Origin: Paractinoplanes brasiliensis
GTDB taxonomy: Bacteria; Actinomycetota; Actinomycetes; Mycobacteriales; Micromonosporaceae
Reading direction: 5' to 3'
Assembly: GCF_004362215.1 (NCBI RefSeq)
Contig: NZ_SNWR01000001.1
Span: forward strand, 3,764,001-3,828,000
Length of the DNA stretch: 64,000 bases
The notes below the pieces were generated by a model. The model was not told the DNA's origin, searched no databases, and saw only the letters and a program-made list of their open reading frames with translations. The position numbers and the translations under genes were made by a program. Below are positions 58,179-64,000 of the stretch, piece by piece. The stretch's first letter is position 1, and each line of letters starts with the position of its first letter.

Positions 58179-59018
58179 GTGGAGCTGTTGCACTCGGGGA
58201 AGGTTCGTGAGGTTTATGCGGACGGGCGGGACATCCTGCTCGTGGCGTCGGACCGGGTCTCGATCTATGACGTGGTTCTCCCCACTCCGATCCCCGACAA
58301 GGGCAAGATCCTGACCCAGCTTTCGCTCTGGTGGTTCGAGCAACTGGCCGACGTGGTGCCGAACCACATCATCTCCAGCACCGACGTGCCGGCGGAGTGG
58401 GCCGGGCGCGCCGTGCGGTGTGAGCGGCTCGACATGGTGATGGTGGAGTGCATTGCGCGGGGTTATCTGGCTGGCTCGGGGCTCAAGGAGTACGAGCGCG
58501 ACGGCGCAGTGTCCGGGGTTGAGCTGCCGGAAGGGCTGATCGAGGCGTCGGAGCTGCCGGAGCCGATCTTTACGCCTACCACCAAGGTCGCGCCGGGGGA
58601 GGGGCATGACGAGTTCATGACCTATGCCGATGTGGAGGCCAAGGAGGGCGCGGAGCGGGCGGCCGAGCTCAAGCGGATCACGCTCGAGGTTTACCGGCGT
58701 GGGCAGGATGTGGCGCGGGCCAAGGGCATCATCATCGCGGACACGAAGATCGAGCTGGGGATCGGCTCGGACGGCGTGTTGAAGCTCGGCGACGAACTGC
58801 TCACGCCCGACTCCTCGCGGTTCTGGGCGGCCGACGAGTGGAAGCCGGGGGGCACCCCGCGTTACCTCGACAAGCAGTTCCTGCGGGACTGGTCCTCGTC
58901 GCTGACCGAGTGGGACCGTACGGCGCCGGGGCCGGAGATCCCGGACGAGGTTGTCGAGGCCACACGTAACCGCTATGTCGAGGTTTATGAGCGGCTGACC
59001 GGCGACCGCTGGAACTAA
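58179..59018 (+). CDS. purC: SAICAR synthase
   Basis: A 279-residue phosphoribosylaminoimidazole-succinocarboxamide synthase that joins CAIR and aspartate in purine synthesis. The beginning LLHSGKVREVYADGRD, VASDRVSIYDVVLPTPIPDKG, and the substrate signature VECIARGYLAGSGLKEY are diagnostic; IADTKIELGIG and LTPDSSRFW follow. GTG at 58179 follows aaggggagcac. It marks the end of the island: the flanking purC is core chromosome. Its stop overlaps the DUF3040 stop by 4 bp. Confidence 0.95.
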   Translation: MELLHSGKVREVYADGRDILLVASDRVSIYDVVLPTPIPDKGKILTQLSLWWFEQLADVVPNHIISSTDVPAEWAGRAVRCERLDMVMVECIARGYLAGSGLKEYERDGAVSGVELPEGLIEASELPEPIFTPTTKVAPGEGHDEFMTYADVEAKEGAERAAELKRITLEVYRRGQDVARAKGIIIADTKIELGIGSDGVLKLGDELLTPDSSRFWAADEWKPGGTPRYLDKQFLRDWSSSLTEWDRTAPGPEIPDEVVEATRNRYVEVYERLTGDRWN

Positions 59019-59305
59019 GGCACTCGGCGGGTCGCCACCCACCACGCCGGCTGGGGGGCGTTGCCGTTGCGCTTGGCGTAGAGGCGGAACCCGTACGCGC
59101 AGCAAATGGCCGCGAAGATGGCGCCTGTCCAGCCGCCGAAGACGATGCAGAGGGGGGCGAGCAGCCAAAGGGCTACCGCCGCCGCTGTGTGGAGGCGTGG
59201 TTTGGGCGTGCTCAACCTGTCTACGCGCCGGCAGAACCTGGGGTCGGCCGCGCGCAGCTGGGTTATGAGGCCGTCGAAGGCCGCCTTCTCCTTGGGATCG
59301 AGCAT
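59015..59305 (-). CDS. DUF3040 membrane protein
   Basis: A 96-residue protein. MLDPKEKAAFDGLITQLRAADPRF is the DUF3040 start, followed by two close membrane helices (about 40-75). Common in actinobacteria, no known function. ATG at 59305 is chosen because ggaggtgg lies just upstream. Convergent with purC. Confidence 0.85.
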   Translation of the reverse strand: MLDPKEKAAFDGLITQLRAADPRFCRRVDRLSTPKPRLHTAAAVALWLLAPLCIVFGGWTGAIFAAICCAYGFRLYAKRNGNAPQPAWWVATRRVP

Positions 59306-59575
59306 GAGAGCCACCTCCGCCAACCGAACCGCCCGACGCGGCATAGATACCCACCGTCGTCATGCGATAACCCGCGACGGCACTCACGGCACAGCATCGG
59401 GATATTCGCGCGCAGCAGCAAACTACCCAAGCGCACCTTGTCGCGAAAAATCAGGACAATCGAGACGGGGAGGCAATCGAACGAGTGTCCCCCTGAAGAG
59501 CGCGCGGCATACACGAAGAGTGGCCAAAGTGGAGGGCCAAGAAAAACGACTTCCGGGACAATTCCCGAGCGAAAT

Positions 59576-59598
59576 AATTGCACACCCTGTGTGCAATT
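59576..59598. promoter_or_regulatory. operator-like palindrome
   Basis: AATTGCACA (59576-59584) and TGTGCAATT (59590-59598) are perfect inverted arms around ccctg. The half-site resembles, without being identical to, the ATGCACGTGCAT element upstream of the nearby small genes. No gene start lies immediately beside it. Confidence 0.55.
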
Positions 59599-59622
59599 GC
59601 GGTGGCTGATCCAATAACAAAA

Positions 59623-59643
59623 GACCCGGGGAATTCCCGGGTC
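59623..59643 (-). terminator. intrinsic terminator of the small-gene operon
   Basis: GACCCGGG/CCCGGGTC with a gaatt loop. On the minus strand it is followed by tttt, ending the two-gene unit 60153-59666. Confidence 0.85.
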
Positions 59644-59665
59644 GGACAGATGGTGGATCAAACCG

Positions 59666-59833
59666 TCAGGGGGCGGCGGCCGCGCTCTCGGGCAACGCCG
59701 GATCTTCGCCGCGGCCGCAGCCGGCGCAGGACGGGCCCCCGTCGTCGGTGGGCCGCAGATGCCACCCCAGGGCGACGCCGCCGAGGAGGCTCAGCAGGCC
59801 CACAACGGCAGCAACGGCGACCGCGCCGGTCAT
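59666..59833 (-). CDS. 55-residue single-pass membrane protein
   Basis: MTGAVAVAAVVGLLSLLGGVALGWHL is a membrane helix, followed by a short tail with a CAGC pair that could bind metal or form a disulfide. ATG overlaps the previous stop (ATGA). Family unknown. Confidence 0.6.
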   Translation of the reverse strand: MTGAVAVAAVVGLLSLLGGVALGWHLRPTDDGGPSCAGCGRGEDPALPESAAAAP

Positions 59834-60153
59834 GCCGCGGAACCCCGGACCGGAAGGCCTGCGGGCGTGTAGATGCCGCGGCCGAAGTGGCGGCGGTCGA
59901 CCGCCGGGTCCTCGCTCGAGCGTGCGGTGACGTAGGGGGCGGTAAACGTGTCGACCCCGGTGCCGAGGTGGGCGCCGGGGCGATAGGTGACGGTGACCGC
60001 GCGGGGGGAAGCTGCCTCGATCACTCCGGCACGCCAGCCGTCGCGGTAGACCCAGACGCGGTCGGAGGGGTGATAGCTGTCGGCGGGCGCCACGTCCGCC
60101 GGGTCGCGCTGGGGCGGAGCGGTGGTCGGGGCGGACGTCGGTGCCGTGGACAT
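59830..60153 (-). CDS. small SH3/Tudor-like protein, unknown function
   Basis: A 107-residue protein. After a Pro/Thr/Ala-rich N-terminus (1-27) comes a small beta barrel-like segment (YHPSDRVWVYRDGWRAGVIE, AVTVTYRPG), and a charged tail. I recognise no named family. A matched promoter module with an ATGCACGTGCAT box lies upstream (60283-60330). It is co-translated with the small membrane protein downstream. Confidence 0.6.
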   Translation of the reverse strand: MSTAPTSAPTTAPPQRDPADVAPADSYHPSDRVWVYRDGWRAGVIEAASPRAVTVTYRPGAHLGTGVDTFTAPYVTARSSEDPAVDRRHFGRGIYTPAGLPVRGSAA

Positions 60154-60282
60154 CGAGATGACCCTCCAAGATCTCGGGACTCGGTCGTCCAGGTGGCGGG
60201 GGAACGCCACCGAGCCTTGCGTGCCGGCCGAGAAGCCGAACTTCCGCCACGCTGTGTCAGCAGGCGGTGCGTGTCTGTCAGC

Positions 60283-60330
60283 TATCATGCTCGCGTACCA
60301 AGGCGTTCGCAAGGCCGGATGCACGTGCAT
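60283..60330 (-). promoter_or_regulatory. promoter with ATGCACGTGCAT box (copy 1)
   Basis: On the minus strand: palindrome ATGCACGTGCAT (60330-60319), -35 TTGCGA (60312-60307), 18 bp spacer, -10 ATGATA (60288-60283). A nearly identical module, same spacing, lies at 62062-62109 on the plus strand. It would drive the two small genes 60153-59666. Confidence 0.7.
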
Positions 60331-60434
60331 TCGCTTCGGGCAGACGCCAGGGCGGCCGTCCCGTCTGTTTCGTTGTGGACGATCTCCCCCTTAGGATGCT
60401 GTGGGACTGCGGCCGGGCAGCCCCCTTGAGAGCG

Positions 60435-61343
60435 ATGACGAGGAGCCAGGTGAGCGCGGGTACGCAGCAGGAGGAGGCGCCGACCGGCGGCCCCACCGTT
60501 CTGCGCATTCTGCTCGGGACCCAGCTCCGCAGGCTGCGTGAGGCCAGGGGCATCTCCCGCGAGGATGCCGGCTGGGAGATTCGGGCCTCGGGCTCGAAAA
60601 TCAGCCGAATGGAGCTCGGACGGGTCAGTTTCAAGGAGCGCGACGTCAGCGACCTCCTGACCCTGTACGGCGTGAACGAGCCGGCCGAGCGCGAGGCGTT
60701 GCTCGTGCTGGCCCGTCAGGCCAACAACCCGGGCTGGTGGCAGCAGTTCAGTGACGTGATGCCGGGCTGGTTCCAGTCGTACCTGGGGCTTGAGGCGGCC
60801 GCGACGCTGATCCGGACGTACGAGATTCAGTTCGTGCCCGGCCTGCTGCAGACCCCCGAGTACGCCCGCGCGGTCATCATGCTCGGCCACGCCGGTGTCA
60901 CGCCCGAAGAGATGAACAAGCGGGTCGAGCTCCGCCGTCAGTGGCAGGCCATCCTCGACCGCCCCGAGGGCCCCCAGCTGTGGGCGGTCATCGACGAGGC
61001 GGTCCTGCGCCGGCCGATCGGCGGCGTCGAGGTGATGAGGGCTCAGATCGAGTTCCTCATCGAGGCGGCCAAGAAGCCCAACGTACGGCTGCAGATCATT
61101 CCGTTCCACGCCGGCGGTCACGCCGCGGCGGGCGGCCCGTTCGCGATCCTGCGCTTCCCCGAGCCCGAGCTGCCCGATGTGGTGTACGTCGAGCAGCTCA
61201 CCAGCGCGATCTATCTGGACAAGCGCGAGGACGTCGACCAGTACGCGATGGCGATGGAGCGGGTCTGCATCGATGCCGAGCCGCCGAACCACACGCCGGA
61301 GATTCTGGGCAAACTGCTCCACGAAGTGGGCCGTCCGGCCTGA
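60435..61343 (+). CDS. Scr1-type XRE transcriptional regulator
   Basis: A 302-residue regulator of the WhiJ/Scr1 type found with DUF397 proteins. The helix-turn-helix (about 23-80) shows LGTQLRRLREARGISREDAG and SGSKISRMELGR. The large C-terminal domain shows GWFQSYLGLEAAATLIRTYEIQFVPGLLQTPEYARAV and IIPFHAGGHAAAGGPFAILRF. ATG at 60435 or GTG at 60450 (with gagg-ag just before it) are candidates. These proteins control development or secondary metabolism in related bacteria. The gene diverges from the small-gene operon. Confidence 0.88.
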   Translation: MTRSQVSAGTQQEEAPTGGPTVLRILLGTQLRRLREARGISREDAGWEIRASGSKISRMELGRVSFKERDVSDLLTLYGVNEPAEREALLVLARQANNPGWWQQFSDVMPGWFQSYLGLEAAATLIRTYEIQFVPGLLQTPEYARAVIMLGHAGVTPEEMNKRVELRRQWQAILDRPEGPQLWAVIDEAVLRRPIGGVEVMRAQIEFLIEAAKKPNVRLQIIPFHAGGHAAAGGPFAILRFPEPELPDVVYVEQLTSAIYLDKREDVDQYAMAMERVCIDAEPPNHTPEILGKLLHEVGRPA

Positions 61344-61734
61344 TCTTTCGCCACTCTCTGGAGCCGCGCCTCAACCGGCGGTACGCTCTGCGCACTTGCC
61401 TGTCGCCTGGCGTGACGGGTCAGTGCTGGTAAGGGCTCGCCCACGTCCGCTGCCGACGACCGTGGACGAGACCGCATTACCGTCCCGGGTCCTGCCTGGC
61501 TTGAACCGCTAGGCAGGCCCATCCCTTTCCGGGGTACGCGGCCGCAATCGTCGCGTTACCCGGCCATCTCATCGTCTCGCCGCCTGTCAACTGACGGTCG
61601 TGATCGGACGGATGGCTCCTGAGCCTCGAGCCGGACGCGGGAATGGGCACGTCGCGGGTGAGGCGGCCGGCCGTTGTCGGCCAGCGGCGCTGTGGCTGGG
61701 CCGGCTCGATCACGGTCGACTTCTCGTTGATTCG
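61344..61734. other. intergenic region between regulator and DUF397
   Basis: No gene seen. It holds a hairpin: CCTGCCT (near 61491) with AGGCAGG (near 61512), which may end the regulator transcript. Confidence 0.5.
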
Positions 61735-61971
61735 TCAGGCGAGCAGGTTGTCGAAGTCACCGTCGTGGACGCCGCCGAGGAAAGCCTCGATCTCGGCCCG
61801 GGTGTAGATGAGAGCCGGACCCTCGGGGTCGCGGGAGTTGCGCATGGCCACCTCGCCGTTGGGGAGGACGGCGCACTCGACGCAGTTGCCGCTGGGGTTG
61901 CTGCGCCGGCTCTTCTGCCAGGTGACACCTTCCAACTGGCCGGCCGGGATGCCGTTGACCGCGTACTGCAT
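61735..61971 (-). CDS. DUF397 protein
   Basis: A 78-residue protein. VTWQKSRRSNPSGNCVECAVLPNGEVAMRNSRDPEGPAL is typical (shown here by its key residues: TWxKSxxSxxxxNCVEVA-like and RDSKxPxGP-like). Such proteins are paired with Scr1-type regulators; BldB-type developmental control is the known theme. ATG at 61971 follows gggagc; an upstream ATG at 62019 would add 16 residues. It reads toward the regulator. Confidence 0.85.
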   Translation of the reverse strand: MQYAVNGIPAGQLEGVTWQKSRRSNPSGNCVECAVLPNGEVAMRNSRDPEGPALIYTRAEIEAFLGGVHDGDFDNLLA

Positions 61972-62061
61972 GTTGACGCTCCCTTGGTTCTCCTCCGGTC
62001 GGGGATCGTCCGGAGTCACATGATCTCCCGGTGAGCTACCGTTGCCTTACAGCTGGTGCAA

Positions 62062-62109
62062 ATGCACGTGCATCTGGCCTTGCGTACTCACGGGATTGTG
62101 AGCATGATA
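62062..62109 (+). promoter_or_regulatory. promoter with ATGCACGTGCAT box (copy 2)
   Basis: Palindrome ATGCACGTGCAT (62062-62073), -35 TTGCGT (62080-62085), 18 bp spacer, -10 ATGATA (62104-62109). It faces the small gene at 62235 and diverges from DUF397. It matches copy 1 over the box, the GGCCTTGCG stretch and the GAGCATGATA stretch. Confidence 0.7.
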
Positions 62110-62234
62110 ACGCACGTACGAAATTCTTGGGTTCACTTAGGGTGACATCTTTGAGTGACGGACCGGTCGCGGAAACGGTGTTCGCGGCCTCGGCGCAAGG
62201 CTCCTGGCGGGGCGTCCTAGCGAGAGGTGACGAG

Positions 62235-62486
62235 ATGACGGTTCCCAACATCGGTCCCGAGCACTTCGACCAGGGGGATGCGTTCGGGGTGGAACTGCGG
62301 ATGGGCAACCCGGCGCCGCTCTGCCGGGATGAGCCGAACATGGACGATGCAGGCGCCGCGACGGCTCGCACGGCAGGTGTTTCGCACCGTTTTGGGGACG
62401 TCAGGCATGCCCTGTCCCGCCCGAACGCCAGCTCGGTCCACGTGTGGTCGGCGAGCGACGAGGGGAACCCCGATGCCCGGAATTGA
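62235..62486 (+). CDS. 83-residue protein, unknown
   Basis: MTVPNIGPEHFDQGDAF and following; hydrophilic, no cysteine pair, no membrane segment, no family recognised. ATG at 62235 follows gagaggtgacgag; an in-frame GTG at 62142 would lengthen it. It is the first plausible gene after the copy 2 promoter module and ends at a hairpin. Confidence 0.5.
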   Translation: MTVPNIGPEHFDQGDAFGVELRMGNPAPLCRDEPNMDDAGAATARTAGVSHRFGDVRHALSRPNASSVHVWSASDEGNPDARN

Positions 62487-62498
62487 TCGCCATCGGAC

Positions 62499-62515
62499 GC
62501 TGACGGGGCGTCAGC
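62499..62515 (+). terminator. short hairpin after the 83-residue gene
   Basis: GCTGACG (62499-62505) and CGTCAGC (62509-62515) pair around ggg. No T-run. Confidence 0.5.
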
Positions 62516-62516
62516 A

Positions 62517-62669
62517 ATGATCACTTTGAGTAATGGTCAGAAGAGGTCATGCCGCTCGCCCGCCGTAGTCATGCGGAGGCGCAAGGTGATTACCGACCGT
62601 CGCAGCTATGTGGACGCTCAGACGCAACTGCTTGCTGAACAGCAAATTCCCGTAACAAGCCTGCCATAA
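62517..62669 (+). CDS. possible 50-residue basic protein
   Basis: ATG to TAA open frame, basic in its first half (SNGQKRSCRS, MRRRKVITDRRS). No ribosome site stands out and no family is recognised; it may be chance. Confidence 0.25.
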   Translation: MITLSNGQKRSCRSPAVVMRRRKVITDRRSYVDAQTQLLAEQQIPVTSLP

Positions 62670-62849
62670 ACCTCGTGACGCAGCGCCTTTCCCCGCCGCG
62701 TCATTCCGGCTCCGGCCGGGTCGTCCGGTTCCCCCGTGCCGGGCGGCCCGGCCGGTTGTAAACGCTCCCGCGGATCAGGAGCGCTTGCGCCGGCCGGGAG
62801 CGCTCGCGCCGGTCAAACCCCCTCGCATCAACGCTCGCGCCAATGAAGA
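62670..62849. other. intergenic region with GAGCGCTYGCGCC repeat
   Basis: Two near-identical GGAGCGCTYGCGCCGG units lie side by side around 62779-62817, with a third related CGCTCGCGCC nearby. No gene seen. Confidence 0.5.
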
Positions 62850-63668
62850 TCAGGGCTTGCGGGCCACGCCGGCCCAGTAATAAGCCGCTTCGGGGTTGTC
62901 GACCGGCTCATCAGGCCGCCAGTTCGACACCGGAACCAGCCCCGGATCCAGCAGCTCCCAGTCGCCGAAGAAGCGTTCGACGTCGGCTCGTGATCGCGGC
63001 ACCAAGGTCACCCCGGCGTTCTCGGCCGCCGCCACCGCTTCGTTCACCTCGCCGGGCGCGAAGTCCGCGGTCGGGTGCGTGATCGCCAGGAGGCTGCCGG
63101 ACGGCATCGCGTCGCGCAGCGCGTCGACCTTGCCCCACGGGTCCTCGTCGTCGGCGATCAGCATCAGGATGGCGATCAGCGTGAGCCCGATCGGCTTGCT
63201 GAAGTCGAGCGTGTCGCGAAGCACCTCGTCGTCGAGGATCGACGACGGGTCGCGGATGTCGGCCGAGATGTACTCGCTCCGCCCCCGCTCGGTGCTGATC
63301 ATCAGCGCTCGCGCGTGCGCCAGGACGATCGGGTCGTTGTCCACATAGACCACGCGGGCCTCGGGGGCGATCCGCTGCGCGATCTCGTGCAGGTTGGGCC
63401 GGGTCGGGATGCCCGTCCCGATGTCGAGGAACTGCCTGATGCCTTCCTTCTGCACCAGGTCACGGGCGGCGCGGTGGACGAACTTGCGGTTCTCGGCGGC
63501 CATGTAACGCATGCCCGGGATCGCCTTGATCATCGCCTCGCCGACGGCCCGGTCGACGGCGAAGTTGTCCTTGCCGCCGAGCCAGTAGTCGTAGATGCGG
63601 GCCGAGTGCGGCACGTTGATGTTGACGCCCGGCGGCGCGACCTCGGGCACTGAGGGAACCTCGTCCAC
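62850..63668 (-). CDS. SAM-dependent methyltransferase (DUF574/SAV2177 type)
   Basis: A 272-residue predicted class I methyltransferase of a family very abundant in actinomycetes. HSARIYDYWLGGKDNFAVDR is its N-terminal hallmark, followed by the SAM-binding FLDIGTGIPT and VVYVDNDPIVLAHARAL. GTG at 63668 is preferred: aaggagg lies directly upstream, inside a longer frame starting at 63695. Substrate unknown. These genes often accompany Scr1/DUF397 loci. Confidence 0.88.
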   Translation of the reverse strand: MDEVPSVPEVAPPGVNINVPHSARIYDYWLGGKDNFAVDRAVGEAMIKAIPGMRYMAAENRKFVHRAARDLVQKEGIRQFLDIGTGIPTRPNLHEIAQRIAPEARVVYVDNDPIVLAHARALMISTERGRSEYISADIRDPSSILDDEVLRDTLDFSKPIGLTLIAILMLIADDEDPWGKVDALRDAMPSGSLLAITHPTADFAPGEVNEAVAAAENAGVTLVPRSRADVERFFGDWELLDPGLVPVSNWRPDEPVDNPEAAYYWAGVARKP

Positions 63669-63780
63669 GCGTCGCCTCCTTCGCCCGATCCGCACCGGGC
63701 CGACTGTCCGTCAGTCGGTAAAGCGTAGCGGTCCGGAACGATCATATAGAGATCGATCGTTGGTGGGGTGAAGAAGCAGG

Positions 63781-64000
63781 TCAGGCCGCGGACGCCCGGT
63801 CACGGTAGGAACGGTTCCGGTCCGGCCCGGGGATTCCGCATACCACCTGGTCGCGCCCGCGGTGCTTGGCCGCGTACAGGTTGCGGTCGGCTGTGGACAG
63901 CAGGCCGGGCTGCGTACGGAATTCGGCGTCGTCCACCCCTGCCACACCGATGCTGACCGTGACCGGCAGCCCGTTGGTCATGCCGGTCCAGTCGTAGGCG
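63781..64000 (-). CDS. GGDEF-domain protein, 3' end only
   Basis: The visible 72 codons end a diguanylate cyclase domain: PVTVSIGVAG and LLSTADRNLYAAKHRGRDQVV are the last strands and helix. The catalytic GGDEF loop and the start lie beyond the right edge. Confidence 0.85.
   Translation of the reverse strand, partial: AYDWTGMTNGLPVTVSIGVAGVDDAEFRTQPGLLSTADRNLYAAKHRGRDQVVCGIPGPDRNRSYRDRASAA

Larger units (their letters stand above)
59306..59665. other. intergenic region with palindrome
   Basis: No gene recognised. It is AT-richer than its surroundings and holds the palindrome at 59576-59598 and the terminator at 59623-59643. Confidence 0.6.

Overview
The window is high-GC DNA with the gene style of a filamentous actinobacterium. 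Third codon positions are almost always G or C, GTG starts are frequent, and overlapping ATGA/GTGA stop-start junctions are common. The family mix (Scr1-type XRE regulators with DUF397 proteins, DUF574 methyltransferase, DUF3040, DUF3618 plus Holin-X, DUF4232, DUF6232, tandem PhoX proteins, EfeUOB) and the abundance of the string cgtacg suggest Micromonosporaceae, perhaps Actinoplanes or a relative. That assignment is an inference. No rRNA, CRISPR array, insertion sequence or integrase was recognised.

Layout. 1-3.2 kb: MFS exporter (cut by the left edge), MmyB-type regulator and a divergent zinc alcohol dehydrogenase. 3.2-5.4 kb: DUF4232 protein, then a CHAT caspase-like protein and a DUF6232 membrane protein that diverge from one perfect palindrome and share a four-unit GDxxx peptide. 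5.4-7.5 kb: a tiny leader ORF with terminator, three unusual tRNA-type genes, and an AlbA_2/Schlafen-type regulator with a repeated operator. 7.7-10.6 kb: gpsA, an ArsR-ArsC fusion and a chromate transporter. 10.8-14.2 kb: iron-regulated efeUOB. 14.3-16.4 kb: BlaI-type repressor and DHA2 exporter. 16.6-21.3 kb: a 1588-residue secreted nuclease/nucleotidase. 21.6-25.6 kb: three coupled PLP enzymes that look biosynthetic. 25.7-30.2 kb: two PhoX phosphatases.

30.3-36.7 kb: PAS and GGDEF-EAL proteins, a NarL-type two-component system and a divergent membrane protein. 36.9-40.3 kb: a VirD4/HerA-like protein without a Walker A lysine, LacI and MerR regulators and the stub of a lost SDR gene. 40.4-49 kb: an acyltransferase and a separate SGNH lipoprotein, DUF3618/Holin-X, a Thr/Pro-rich secreted protein, an OmpR-type two-component system, an AA10 LPMO coupled to a DUF305 lipoprotein, and an MFS transporter. 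49.3-58.1 kb is a defence island: Z1 helicase, DUF4420 PD-(D/E)XK nuclease, MutL/MORC-like GHKL ATPase, an unnamed protein, DUF6339 and Vsr, all overlapping, with a convergent C5 methyltransferase. 58.2-64 kb: purC, DUF3040, and an Scr1/DUF397 regulatory neighbourhood in which two matched promoter modules drive small unknown genes, then a DUF574 methyltransferase and the end of a GGDEF protein.

How it fits together. Phosphate scavenging is suggested by two PhoX proteins and the nuclease/nucleotidase, iron uptake by efeUOB under an iron-box promoter, and metal or oxyanion resistance by the ArsR-ArsC fusion with ChrA. Polysaccharide attack is suggested by the LPMO. The most unusual material is the methylation-linked Z1/MutL-like island, the CHAT/DUF6232 pair, the PLP-enzyme trio, the odd tRNA cluster and the duplicated promoter module near the Scr1 regulator.
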